Source of the DNA: Oxalobacteraceae bacterium
GTDB taxonomy: Bacteria; Pseudomonadota; Gammaproteobacteria; Burkholderiales; Burkholderiaceae_D
NCBI GenBank assembly: GCA_003537575.1
Contig: DPRS01000071.1
Coordinates: 1 to 24,380, forward strand
Direction of reading: 5' to 3'
Length of the DNA: 24,380 nt
Each line of letters opens with the position of its first letter. Position 1 is the stretch's first letter. Of the stretch, positions 8,196-18,923 are shown piece after piece. The notes beneath the pieces were generated by a model that saw only the letters and a list, made by a program, of their open reading frames with translations, had not been told where the DNA came from and searched no databases. The position numbers were made by a program, and so were the translations under genes.

Positions 8196-8822
8196 ATGAC
8201 AACTCCAGCCTGGAAACTCGGCGGCCAGTACTATGAGACCTGCAGTTGCGACTTCGTTTGTCCTTGTGTACTCAGCCAGATGGCGGGCAAGCCAAGCAAG
8301 GGAAGTTGCGGTTTCGCCATGGCTTTTCAGATTGAGCATGGCCGGTATGGGGCAGTGATGCTCGACGGTCTGGGCTTCATCGTGCTCGGACATACGCCGG
8401 AGGAAATGGGCAAGGGCAACTGGACTGTCGGCATCGTTGCTGATGAGCGTGCCAGCCCCGAGCAGCGCGAAGCGATCACGGCAATTGCCAGCGGTTCGGC
8501 CGGCGGGCCGATGGCAGCCTTGTCCGCACTGGTAAGCAAGTTCGCCGGTGTCGCATTGGCACCGATCCACTTCGAGCGGGATGGCGTTACCTGGTCGGTC
8601 AGCGCTGCAAGTCTGGTCGATATGGCTGCGCAAGGGGCAATGGGACTGGATCCCCATGCCAGCGAACCGCTGAACCTGGATCATGCCGGGCATCCGGCGG
8701 CAGATCGCTTCGCCCTGGCGCGCGCCTCGCACAGCCATATTCATGCGCTGGGTTTTGACTGGGATGACGTCAGCGGCCGGAACAATGGCCAGTACGCGCC
8801 GTTTTCCTGGCAAGGCGGCTGA
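8196..8822 (+). CDS. DUF1326 domain-containing protein
   Basis: A 208-residue protein of unknown function matching DUF1326. The N-terminal part holds a dense cysteine motif, ETCSCDFVCPC (Cys16, 18, 22, 24), plus Cys38, suggesting metal binding, possibly copper; that is inference. The central part has SGSAGGPMAALSALV and the C-terminal third is His-rich (HSHIHALGFDWDD). There is no signal peptide. The ATG is preceded by a very strong ribosome site, GGAGGTGA. Its TGA at 8820-8822 touches the beginning of the DUF2182 frame, so the two genes are almost certainly one operon and probably translationally coupled. DUF1326 and DUF2182 genes are commonly neighbours in proteobacteria. Confidence 0.9.
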   Translation: MTTPAWKLGGQYYETCSCDFVCPCVLSQMAGKPSKGSCGFAMAFQIEHGRYGAVMLDGLGFIVLGHTPEEMGKGNWTVGIVADERASPEQREAITAIASGSAGGPMAALSALVSKFAGVALAPIHFERDGVTWSVSAASLVDMAAQGAMGLDPHASEPLNLDHAGHPAADRFALARASHSHIHALGFDWDDVSGRNNGQYAPFSWQGG

Positions 8823-9613
8823 AACTGGACACGTCCATCCATCCCGTAGCGCCTGCGCCGGAGTTTTCACTTTCCCGGCGGGAGCGCATTTTCATCGGCG
8901 CCTGCATCGCTGGCATAGTCCTGCTGGCTTGGGCATATTTGTTTTATCTTGACCGTCAGATGGCGACGGCGATGGCCGGGATGAAAATGAGGCAGCCATG
9001 GGGGCTGGCTGATTTCCTTTTCACGTATGCGATGTGGGTCGTCATGATGATCGGCATGATGGCCGGATCGGCGGCTCCCGTCGTGCTGCTGTTCGCGGCG
9101 GCGCATGCCCGGCGCGACAGCCGTCGCTTGCCGCTGATTGTGCTGGCTTTTGGCCTGGGCTATCTGCTGGCCTGGACCGGTTTCAGTTTGGGGGCGACGC
9201 TGGCGCAGTGGCTCTTGCATCGGGCCGCGCTGCTATCTCCGCAAATGGCCTTGCACAGCAGCCAGGCAGGCGGGGGTGTGTTGATAGCCGCCGGCATCTA
9301 CCAGATGACGTCGCTGAAACGCGCCTGCCTGCGCCATTGCCAAAGCCCGCTGGGCTTCCTGATGGCACGCTGGCGCGACGGCCTGGCGGGCGCCTTGCAG
9401 ATGGGTTGGCGCCATGGAGTTTATTGCCTTGGTTGCTGCTGGGCCTTGATGGGCGTGCTGTTCGTGGTCGGCGTCATGAACCTGGCATGGGTGGCGCTGC
9501 TGGCGGGGTTCATTCTGCTGGAAAAGGTCGGGCCCGCCGGAGTCACCGTTGCGCGCGTGGCCGGCGCCGCGATGATCGCTGCCGGGGCCATGCTGCTGGC
9601 GGCAGTCATGTAA
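8819..9613 (+). CDS. DUF2182 integral membrane protein, non-canonical start
   Basis: A predicted metal-binding membrane protein (DUF2182, COG5486 type). From the TTG at 8939 the frame gives 224 residues, but that start would cut the first transmembrane helix: codons 8885-8938 already encode RIFIGACIAGIVLLAWAY. The frame is open back to a stop at 8765-8767 and contains no ATG, GTG or TTG before 8939. The likely start is therefore CTG at 8819 (overlapping the DUF1326 stop, with AAGG just upstream) or CTG at 8825; I give 8819 (264 aa). Met-rich stretches (MWVVMMIGMMAGSAAP), Cys pairs (ACLRHC, YCLGCCW) and about six to seven hydrophobic helices are visible. The function is unknown; metal handling with DUF1326 is inferred. 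Confidence 0.85.
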   Translation: MKLDTSIHPVAPAPEFSLSRRERIFIGACIAGIVLLAWAYLFYLDRQMATAMAGMKMRQPWGLADFLFTYAMWVVMMIGMMAGSAAPVVLLFAAAHARRDSRRLPLIVLAFGLGYLLAWTGFSLGATLAQWLLHRAALLSPQMALHSSQAGGGVLIAAGIYQMTSLKRACLRHCQSPLGFLMARWRDGLAGALQMGWRHGVYCLGCCWALMGVLFVVGVMNLAWVALLAGFILLEKVGPAGVTVARVAGAAMIAAGAMLLAAVM

Positions 9614-9619
9614 ATGATC

Positions 9620-10324
9620 CTAGTTGTCGGGCAAATCGAACAACAGTACTTCAGCCTCGCGCCCATCGGTAAATTTCAGCTCGGGCTCATCGGCAATACG
9701 CAAGCCGTCGCCACTATGCAAGGTAATGCCATTGACAGTCACACTACCGCGAGCGACATGCACATAAGCCTTGCGCGCCGCATCCTGCGGCCATTCCAGG
9801 TTTTCCGCGCCATCCAGCAGGGCGCTGTACAGGCGCACGTCCTGCTGGATGCGGAGGGAATCGTTGCCGCCGTCAGGCGACACGATCAAACGGAATTTGC
9901 CGCGCTTTTCGGCATCGGCAAAATAGGTTTGCTGGTAGCTTGGAGCAAGCCCCACGCGGTCCGGCATGATCCAGATTTGCAGGAAATGCACGGCTTCCTT
10001 GTCGGAGGCATTGAATTCGCTATGGGCAATGCCTCTGCCGGCTTCCATCAATTGTACGTCGCCAGGCCGGATCACCGAGCCGGTGCCGATGGTATCCTTG
10101 TGCTGGAGCCGGCCTTCGAGCACATAGGAAATGATTTCCATGTCGCGGTGGGAGTGCGTCGGGAATCCGGCGGCGGGCGCGACCGTATCGTCGTTAATGA
10201 CGCGCAGTGGTCCCCATCCCATGTGCTCCGGGTCATAGTAATTGCTGAATGAAAAGCTGTGGTGGCTGTCGAGCCACTCGATCTGCGAATGGCCGCGCTG
10301 GTCTGCCTTTCTAAGCTGGAACAT
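9620..10324 (-). CDS. yhhW: Pirin family protein, YhhW-like (bicupin)
   Basis: A 234-residue cupin protein close in length and layout to E. coli YhhW (231 aa), a metal-dependent quercetin 2,3-dioxygenase in vitro. The metal ligands fall at the family positions: His57 and His59 in PTHSHRDMEI, and His101 and Glu103 in GIAHSEFN. Other markers are DSHHSFSFSNYYDP near the N-terminus and DVQLMEAGRG before the second ligand pair. The C-terminal cupin (from about 145) is degenerate, as usual. The ATG has AAGGAG upstream. Its stop lies 6 bases from the DUF2182 stop in convergent orientation. The physiological substrate is unknown. Confidence 0.93.
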   Translation of the reverse strand: MFQLRKADQRGHSQIEWLDSHHSFSFSNYYDPEHMGWGPLRVINDDTVAPAAGFPTHSHRDMEIISYVLEGRLQHKDTIGTGSVIRPGDVQLMEAGRGIAHSEFNASDKEAVHFLQIWIMPDRVGLAPSYQQTYFADAEKRGKFRLIVSPDGGNDSLRIQQDVRLYSALLDGAENLEWPQDAARKAYVHVARGSVTVNGITLHSGDGLRIADEPELKFTDGREAEVLLFDLPDN

Positions 10325-10566
10325 GGCTGGCTCCTTGTCTTGTTCGATATGCCGGGATGGCTTTTGCCATTCACTGTTTTATTTTATGGCGACGCAAACC
10401 GGCATGCCTAGAACCCGCCGCATGTTTTGTGCTGCATAATATTCCCTTAAAAAATCATGGCAGCGTCGCATCCGGATTGTACGCGGTACGTGCTCTTCCC
10501 GACAGGCATGGCCGGTCGTCTGCCATGCCGATGATGCTTGCTTCCACCGTTTTCAGAAATCTTTCT

Positions 10567-11697
10567 ATGTCTCTCAAGATCAGCCAGCAATTCGATGCCG
10601 GCGCCATTGAAGTCGTTTGCGCCGAGCGCGCCGATGCCATCGAGTTGAAACTGCGCAAGGATTCGCATGCCGATTTCATGCAGTGGTTTTATTTTCGCCT
10701 GCAAGGAGCGGCCGGGCAGGCGTGCACACTGCGCATCCTGAATGCCGCCGATGCCACCTACCCGCAGGGCTGGGAAGGCTACCAGGCCGTGGCCAGCTAT
10801 GACCGCGAGCACTGGTTCCGCGTGCCGACCGCGTATGACGGCAGGGTGCTGACGATTACCCATGCGCCGCAGCGGGACAGCGTCTATTACGCCTATTTCG
10901 AACCGTATTCCTGGGAGCGTCACCTGGGCCTGCTGGGGCGCATCGAATCTTCCGGCCTGGCGCGGATGGAAGACCTCGGCAGCACGCTCGACGGGCGCGA
11001 CCTCAATCTGGCGGTCATCGGCGACCCGGCTGCCGCCAGAAAGATCTGGATCATCGCCCGCCAGCATCCAGGCGAATCAATGGCGGAATGGCTGGTGGAA
11101 GGCCTTGTCGACGCCTTGCTCGACAGTGCCAATCCCTTGGCCCGGCGCCTGCTGCAGCAGGCCGTGTTTTATATCGTGCCAAACATGAATCCGGACGGCT
11201 CGGTGCGCGGCAACCTGCGCACCAATGCCGCCGGGGCCAACCTCAACCGCGAATGGATGACGCCTTCGATGGAAACCAGCCCGGAAGTGTGCCTGGTGAA
11301 AAAACGGATTCACGAAACCGGTTGCGACCTCTTTCTCGATATTCATGGCGACGAGGCCTTGCCCTATGTATTCGTGGCCGGCTGCGAAATGCTGGAAGAC
11401 TTCAGTTCGCGCCAGGCGACCGAGCAGCAAGCCTTCATCGAAGAATTCCTGCGCGCCAGCCCGGATTTTCAGAGCAGGGTAGGGTATGAGCCTGGCAAAT
11501 ACCAGGCCGACATGCTGAAGCTGGCTTCGAAGTATATCGGCCATGCCTTCAAGTGCGTGTCGCTGACGCTGGAAATGCCGTTCAAGGACAATGCCGATTT
11601 GCCAGATCCGCAGACCGGATGGAATGGTGCCCGCAGCGCGCGCCTGGGGCAGGCGCTGCTGCAGCCGATTTTGCGGCACGTGAGCCGGGAAATTTAA
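10567..11697 (+). CDS. M14 family cytosolic zinc carboxypeptidase (CCP-like)
   Basis: A 376-residue metallocarboxypeptidase. An N-terminal beta domain of about 120 residues, typical of cytosolic carboxypeptidases, precedes the peptidase domain. Zinc ligands are His167 and Glu170 (RQHPGES) and His260 (DIHGDE); NPDG (208-211) and NLNREW (225-230) match the substrate-binding loops, and Glu336 (TLEMPFKD) is the catalytic Glu. There is no signal peptide, so it should act in the cytoplasm. I chose the ATG at 10567 because MSLKIS..FDAG is the usual family N-terminus; the frame is open further upstream to 10357, but that extension looks non-coding. No strong Shine-Dalgarno is visible. The substrate is unknown; bacterial members are often called peptidase M14. 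Confidence 0.92.
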   Translation: MSLKISQQFDAGAIEVVCAERADAIELKLRKDSHADFMQWFYFRLQGAAGQACTLRILNAADATYPQGWEGYQAVASYDREHWFRVPTAYDGRVLTITHAPQRDSVYYAYFEPYSWERHLGLLGRIESSGLARMEDLGSTLDGRDLNLAVIGDPAAARKIWIIARQHPGESMAEWLVEGLVDALLDSANPLARRLLQQAVFYIVPNMNPDGSVRGNLRTNAAGANLNREWMTPSMETSPEVCLVKKRIHETGCDLFLDIHGDEALPYVFVAGCEMLEDFSSRQATEQQAFIEEFLRASPDFQSRVGYEPGKYQADMLKLASKYIGHAFKCVSLTLEMPFKDNADLPDPQTGWNGARSARLGQALLQPILRHVSREI

Positions 11698-11745
11698 GCT
11701 GCAGGTTTGGGGCGACAGGCGCAAGGGAAGAACATAGGGGACAAG

Positions 11746-11765
11746 GGGCGGGTATGTTCCCGCCC
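11746..11765. terminator. GC-rich hairpin between two convergent genes
   Basis: GGGCGGG (11746-11752) pairs with CCCGCCC (11759-11765) around a 6-base loop, between the stop of the carboxypeptidase gene and the stop of the DUF2863 gene. There is no T-run on either side, so terminator function is uncertain. Confidence 0.4.
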
Positions 11766-11768
11766 GCA

Positions 11769-13007
11769 TCAGTGCAGGTGAGAGGGCGCCTGCGCCGCCT
11801 CTTCCGGCATTTCGGCGTGCACCAGCTCGCCTTCGAGGTCGCAATAAAGCGGCGTGCCGCAATCGTCGCAGAATTCCATCGGAAAGATTTCCTCATGGCG
11901 CTTGATGTGCACCACGCCGGATTCGCGCAGAAGGACCGTGATTTCCTGCACCGGCGTCAGCGGCGCATCGATGCCCGCAGATGCGCCAGTATCGGCGTCG
12001 CTCTCTGCTTCCGCTGCATCTTCGTCTCCGTATAGCGGCCATACCAGGCCGTACACCACCTCCGGAGCGGGCCGCAGCACGAAGCTGACGCGGTACTCGT
12101 CGATGCGGCCTTCGCCGAGCGGATCGATAAAGCCGCCGATCACCGCGCTCAATTCTTCCGGGCCGATATTCAGAGTATGGGTCAGGTAATGCACCGCCGC
12201 CTTCACCGAGGCCGGGCGGATCTGCTTGTCTGCGGTGCGGCAAGCCATGAAATAGGCGTCCGGCAGCAGCAGTTCGATGCCGCAGCCGGGCAGCAGCCGC
12301 TCCACGCTGGGTTTGCCCTGAGCCTGCCATTGCGCCAGCGCAGCGGCGCGCTCGGCCGGGTTGGCCGCTTCCTGCCAGCGGAACAGCGGCGCACCCAGGG
12401 GGGCCACCACCGTGGCCATCAGGTAACGCGTATCGGCCAGGAAGGGGGCAGTTTCCGGCATGCTGGCCGGCGGGCGCAGCGGCGTCTTGGCGAGCGCCGC
12501 CAGTGCCATGCGCTGGGTCAGGGCAAAGGTGTCGGCATGGTCCTTGGGCAGCTGGTCGATCGAATACAGCAGCGGGGCCATCGACATCTGCGTGTCGGCG
12601 GCCAGCACATGGGCTTGCAGCTGCGCCGACAAAGTCAGCAGCATGTCCTGGCTGAACGGTCCGGAGGCGATCGCGAAACGGGTCCATGCCAGGATGGGTG
12701 CGGCAATCAGCAGGGCCTGGTACTGCTTGCCTTCATGCTCGATGATGCAGGATTCGCTGCCTGCTTCGACGCTGTCCATCAAGGCTTCATAAGCTTCCGA
12801 TTTGCTCTTGAACAGCTGGTCGAGAGCGGCATCGATGTCGGCCTGGTGGCCCAGTCGCAGCGCCTTGTGCAGCAGCGCGTCGAGGTCGTGCTCCCAGGCG
12901 CGTTCCTCGACCCGGCTGGAGGCCTGTATCAGAGCCTTGGATAGCGCGATCAGGCGTTGGCTATCGGCGGAAAGTCGGGCGGAAGACCCTTTGAAGGAAC
13001 GGCGCAT
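11769..13007 (-). CDS. DUF2863 family protein
   Basis: A 412-residue protein of unknown function resembling DUF2863, a family I know mainly from Burkholderiales. It is rich in Ala and Leu, has no membrane segments or signal peptide, and ends in a Cys-rich tail, FCDDCGTPLYC (Cys380, Cys383, Cys389), that resembles a zinc knuckle, followed by an acidic/His C-terminus. An acidic low-complexity patch (GDEDAAEAESDADTG) precedes it. I prefer the ATG at 13007 (MRRSFKG); the frame is open to 13184 and another ATG exists at 13052, but neither has a clear ribosome site. It lies downstream of acnA, separated by a terminator, so it is probably transcribed on its own. Confidence 0.82.
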   Translation of the reverse strand: MRRSFKGSSARLSADSQRLIALSKALIQASSRVEERAWEHDLDALLHKALRLGHQADIDAALDQLFKSKSEAYEALMDSVEAGSESCIIEHEGKQYQALLIAAPILAWTRFAIASGPFSQDMLLTLSAQLQAHVLAADTQMSMAPLLYSIDQLPKDHADTFALTQRMALAALAKTPLRPPASMPETAPFLADTRYLMATVVAPLGAPLFRWQEAANPAERAAALAQWQAQGKPSVERLLPGCGIELLLPDAYFMACRTADKQIRPASVKAAVHYLTHTLNIGPEELSAVIGGFIDPLGEGRIDEYRVSFVLRPAPEVVYGLVWPLYGDEDAAEAESDADTGASAGIDAPLTPVQEITVLLRESGVVHIKRHEEIFPMEFCDDCGTPLYCDLEGELVHAEMPEEAAQAPSHLH

Positions 13008-13120
13008 GTGGATAATCTGAAGGAGAAATGGCGATGAAACGCTGACGCTCATCGCGCAGCGCCAGTAATGACAACATTGTAGCGATTTTCGCAAGAGGAT
13101 GTGGCGTAATGTCAGAAAAG

Positions 13121-13152
13121 AAAACGGGGCCGGCGATGCCGACCCCGTTTTT
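13121..13152 (-). terminator. Intrinsic terminator downstream of acnA
   Basis: The arms AAAACGGGG (13121-13129) and CCCCGTTTT (13143-13151) pair, with an inner GGC/GCC pair. On the minus strand the stem ends in a T-rich tract (TTTTCTTTT). It lies about 120 bases after the acnA stop and before the DUF2863 gene. Confidence 0.8.
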
Positions 13153-13155
13153 ATG

Positions 13156-13273
13156 CGCCTGCATCGAAGATGCAGGCGTTGCACGGATTACTTAGACTGC
13201 GAGCAGTTGACGGAAAACCCGAGCGGTGCGGTCGCACCGCGTGTCTCCGTCAAGCAGGCTCCTGCCTGAGTTC

Positions 13274-13279
<6 letters not shown>
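13156..13279 (-). repeat. Three consecutive perfect hairpins in the acnA 3' region
   Basis: Stem 1 is CGCCTGCATC (13156-13165) / GATGCAGGCG (13169-13178) with loop GAA. Stem 2 is GCGGTGCG (13223-13230) / CGCACCGC (13233-13240). Stem 3 is GCCTGAG (13264-13270) / CTCAGGC (13273-13279) and overlaps the acnA stop codon. Together with the terminator they make a strongly structured 3' untranslated region, which could protect the mRNA from exonucleases or be a target of post-transcriptional control; that role is inference. Confidence 0.7.
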
Positions 13280-15982
<2,703 letters not shown>

Positions 15983-16046
15983 AGCCTCTCCTTAGATGTG
16001 ACAAATCAACTGCCAACAGGTTTTTGCTTCACACTTGCTTGCGGCC

Positions 16047-16073
16047 GGCATACTCGCGCATCCCGGCTGTCAA
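16047..16073 (-). promoter_or_regulatory. Possible acnA promoter
   Basis: On the minus strand a perfect TTGACA (16068-16073) is followed after 15 bases by TATGCC (16047-16052), about 65 bases upstream of the acnA ATG. The spacer is short and the -10 box weak, so this is tentative. Confidence 0.3.
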
Positions 16074-16131
16074 ATTTACAGCATTATATTTTTTTGCCGG
16101 TAATGTTGCCGGGGTATTAAGCTTCTGTGCT

Positions 16132-16602
16132 TCAGCCTTGGGCTAGCTGTTCCGGCGACTTGCAATCGTTGGCCAGCTGGCGGCCGCGCTTGGCGTCAAG
16201 CAACATGGCCTTCGCAGGAATGCCGATGAACACCAGGCCGCGCTTTTCATGTTCGAGCCGCTCGGCGCCGCTGGCGGTTTCGATGCGCTTCATGCGGGTA
16301 ATGCGGTTGCCCCAGCGTAGCGCCACATTGGCTGAGTCGTCGGGATTGCGGAATACCGTGATCTTGTGGCCTTCGGCGCAACCGTATTCGGTGACGATAG
16401 AGCCAGCGACATCGGCCTCGGCGAGATCGGTGCTGGCATCATCAACCTTCTTGGCGGATTTTTTCGAGGTGGTTTTCTTGGCTGTCTTTTTCTCGGACTT
16501 ATCCACCGCCTTTTTCGGCGCTGGGGAAGCGGTTTCCGCCATGGCGGAAGATACGGCCAGCGCAATGGTCGCCGCCATCAGTACGGATAGGAATTTTTTC
16601 AT
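16132..16602 (-). CDS. Exported MliC-like protein with a Lys-rich linker
   Basis: A 156-residue protein. Residues 1-22 are a classic Sec signal peptide (MKKFLSVLMAATIALAVSSAMA, cleavage AMA-ET). Residues 23-55 are a Lys/Ala/Ser-rich linker, and the rest is a small domain with one Cys near each end (Cys75 in EYGCAEGHK, Cys147 in ANDCK). That domain resembles MliC/PliC lysozyme inhibitors: a Cys at each end, TASGAER (109-115) matching the family SASGARY motif, then a hydrophobic stretch and KAML. The MliC assignment is by eye; if right, the protein protects the periplasm from host or environmental C-type lysozyme. AGGAG lies 8 bases before the ATG. It sits between acnA and the CoA lyase gene. 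Confidence 0.78.
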   Translation of the reverse strand: MKKFLSVLMAATIALAVSSAMAETASPAPKKAVDKSEKKTAKKTTSKKSAKKVDDASTDLAEADVAGSIVTEYGCAEGHKITVFRNPDDSANVALRWGNRITRMKRIETASGAERLEHEKRGLVFIGIPAKAMLLDAKRGRQLANDCKSPEQLAQG

Positions 16603-16659
16603 GAATGGTCTCCTGGGAATGCGTTTGTAGGTCCCTGATGCGATAGGTTTTGCCCGATT

Positions 16660-17631
16660 TTATAGTAGGGCGGCTGCCGCATCGGGCAACGGCATGCCGC
16701 CTAGTTTTGCGCGCTGCAGGATGGTCCAGTAATAACGGTAGCTGGCACGGTCGTGCAGCCTGCCGTGATGCTGGATCGGGCCCCACTGCGCTGCCTGCGC
16801 TTCCGTCAGGATCAGCACCGCTTCATTGACTTCGGAACTGCGCGGCGCCATGGCCTTGATGATGGGTTTGATCTGGTCGGGGTGAATGCTCCACATGCGG
16901 GTATAGCCGCACTCGGCCGCGGCGCGCGTGGCGTCGCCGGCGACCACGGCGCTATCCTTGATTTCGGTGGTGACGTTATGCGAAGGCACCTTGCCGTGCG
17001 CATGGCAGGCGGCGGCGATCTCGAGCTTAGCGCGCATCACCAGCGGATGCGTGAACTGGCCCGGGCTGCGCATGGCGTTGCCGGGAATGGCGCCATAGTG
17101 GCCGGAGACGAAATCCATGATGCCAAAGGAGAGCGATTCGACCTGGGGCAGGGCGGCGATGCCATGAGCATCGGCCAGCGCACCGTGGGTTTCGATCAGC
17201 ACGTGCACCGGCAGCTTGCTGCGGCCATGGGCGCGGGCGATCCTGTCGATGACGGTGATGGCGCGTTTGACGTCTTTCAGGTTTTCCGGCTTGGGCAGCA
17301 TCAGATAAGCCAGGCGCGCGGCGGCAGCTTCGCAGATGAGGGTGACGTCTTGCTCGAAAAATTCGCTGCCGATGTCATGCACGCGCGCGCCGACGCGGCC
17401 GAAGCGATTGTTATCGGAGGCGATCAGCGCGCCGACCAGTTGTGCATGGGCTTTTTCATTGCCGGCGGCGGCGCCGTCTTCGCAATCGAAGGTAATGTCG
17501 AACAGGGGGCCAATTTCTTGTTGCAGGGCAAGCGATTTGCGCATCAGCTTTTCGGAGCCGGCATAATGGTCGCAGACCGGCAGGCTCACCGGCTTTGTCT
17601 TGTCCTGGAATAAGACTTCGGAAGGATGCAT
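16660..17631 (-). CDS. HpcH/HpaI (CitE-like) CoA ester lyase
   Basis: A 323-residue member of the CitE/malyl-CoA lyase family, which cleaves or forms CoA thioesters such as malyl-CoA or citryl-CoA using Mg2+. Metal and substrate elements are visible: DITFDCEDGAAAGNE (about 45-59), ARVHDIGSEFFEQD in the middle, VLIETHGAL with the metal-binding Glu, and SFGIMDFVSGHYG. CitD and CitF are absent, so it is not part of a citrate lyase complex; malyl-CoA, methylmalyl-CoA or citramalyl-CoA is a more likely substrate, but sequence alone cannot say which. I chose ATG 17631; a GTG two codons upstream (17637) is also possible. It follows mdh on the same strand, with a hairpin between them. Confidence 0.9.
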   Translation of the reverse strand: MHPSEVLFQDKTKPVSLPVCDHYAGSEKLMRKSLALQQEIGPLFDITFDCEDGAAAGNEKAHAQLVGALIASDNNRFGRVGARVHDIGSEFFEQDVTLICEAAAARLAYLMLPKPENLKDVKRAITVIDRIARAHGRSKLPVHVLIETHGALADAHGIAALPQVESLSFGIMDFVSGHYGAIPGNAMRSPGQFTHPLVMRAKLEIAAACHAHGKVPSHNVTTEIKDSAVVAGDATRAAAECGYTRMWSIHPDQIKPIIKAMAPRSSEVNEAVLILTEAQAAQWGPIQHHGRLHDRASYRYYWTILQRAKLGGMPLPDAAAALL

Positions 17632-17675
17632 GTGCACCGTCGGGTTTGTAAGATTTCTCTGTTATTTGTCCAGCG

Positions 17676-17711
17676 CATCCGGGCGCCACGCAGCTGCGTA
17701 CCGCCCGGATG
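17676..17711 (-). other. Stable hairpin between mdh and the CoA lyase gene
   Basis: CATCCGGGCG (17676-17685) pairs with CGCCCGGATG (17702-17711) over 10 bp, and the loop contains the 12-base palindrome ACGCAGCTGCGT (17688-17699). No T-run follows on either strand, so it may be an mRNA processing or stability element, or an inefficient terminator that lowers lyase expression. Confidence 0.6.
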
Positions 17712-17724
17712 TTCAATCGACGGA

Positions 17725-18714
17725 TTATCCTACCAGATGCTTGACGCCGTCACGTTCTTCCTGCAGTTCCTTCAGGGTCAGGTTGATGCGCTCTTGCGAG
17801 AAAGCGTCGATCTGCAGGCCCTGAATGATCTTGTATTCGCCGTTTTCAGTGGTGACCGGGAAGCCGAACACCATACCTTCGGGGATGCCGTAGGAGCCGT
17901 CGGACGGGATGCCCATGGTGGTCCACTTGCCATTGGTGCCCAGCACCCAGTCATGCACGTGGTCGATGGCGGCGTTGGCGGCCGAAGCAGCCGACGACAG
18001 GCCGCGCGCTTCGATGATGGCGGCGCCGCGCTTGCCAACGGTCGGCAGGTAGACGTCCTTGGTCCAGGCTTCGTCATTCACCAGTTGCTTGGCCGGCTTG
18101 CCATCGATGAGGGCATTGGTGAAGTCGGCGTACATGGTTGGCGAGTGGTTGCCCCACACGCACAGTTTTTCGATCGAAGTGATGGGCTTGCCAACCTTCT
18201 GCGCCAGTTGCGACAGGGCGCGGTTGTGGTCCAGGCGCAGCATGGCGGTGAAGTTCTTGGCCGGCAGATTCGGCGCCGACTTCATGGCGATGTAGGCATT
18301 GGTGTTGGCCGGGTTGCCGACCACCAGCACCTTGACGTTGCGCGAAGCGACGGCGTCCAGTGCCTTGCCTTGCACGGTGAAGATCTGGGCATTGGCTTCC
18401 AGCAGATCCTTGCGCTCCATGCCGGGGCCGCGCGGACGGGCGCCGACCAGCAGGGCGACGTCGGCATCCTTGAATGCGGTCATCGGATCGCTGTGCGCGG
18501 TCATGCCGGCTACCAGCGGGAAGGCGCAATCGTCGATTTCCATCATCACGCCCTTCAGGGCCTTCTGAGCTTTTTCGTCAGGGATTTCGAGCAGTTGCAG
18601 GATGACCGGCTGGTCTTTGCCGAGCATGTCGCCGTTGGCGATACGGAACAGCAGGGAATAACCGATTTGGCCGGCGGCGCCGGTGACGGCGACACGCATG
18701 GGGGCTTTAGCCAT
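17725..18714 (-). CDS. mdh: Malate dehydrogenase (NAD-dependent)
   Basis: A 329-residue malate dehydrogenase of the cytosolic-type clade usual in betaproteobacteria; it oxidises malate to oxaloacetate with NAD. Visible are the nucleotide-binding loop VTGAAGQIGYS (10-20), the substrate loop with arginines in GARPRGPGMERKDLL, the conserved NPANTNAYI, and catalytic His190 in WGNHSPTMYAD. I chose the ATG at 18714 because GGAGAG lies just upstream and MAKAPMRVAVTGAAG is the normal N-terminus; the frame is open further upstream to 18792 but that adds a non-family tail. It is transcribed away from gntR and the sdh operon, with about 280 bases between. Confidence 0.98.
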   Translation of the reverse strand: MAKAPMRVAVTGAAGQIGYSLLFRIANGDMLGKDQPVILQLLEIPDEKAQKALKGVMMEIDDCAFPLVAGMTAHSDPMTAFKDADVALLVGARPRGPGMERKDLLEANAQIFTVQGKALDAVASRNVKVLVVGNPANTNAYIAMKSAPNLPAKNFTAMLRLDHNRALSQLAQKVGKPITSIEKLCVWGNHSPTMYADFTNALIDGKPAKQLVNDEAWTKDVYLPTVGKRGAAIIEARGLSSAASAANAAIDHVHDWVLGTNGKWTTMGIPSDGSYGIPEGMVFGFPVTTENGEYKIIQGLQIDAFSQERINLTLKELQEERDGVKHLVG

Positions 18715-18923
18715 GTTGACTCTCCAAAGTGGGTGATGAAAGGGATGTGGTGATGATTTGTACAGAATCCGCAATAATACTGCCGAAAGCAAGTCAAGTC
18801 AGCCAATTCGGTTTCGCCGCACGGTAAAAGCGGTGGAAGCCTTCGTCAGCCTTCCTGAATTTGCATCAGGTAAATATTGCTCGCGAGTTTAGGCTGTGTG
18901 TAACAGGCTGTCAATGACTATCT

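Noticed and set aside
8067..8870. A 267-codon minus-strand frame over the DUF1326 gene
   Set aside because: The plus strand has a recognisable family, a Cys motif and a strong ribosome site; the minus frame reads as a GC-rich shadow with no recognisable domain.
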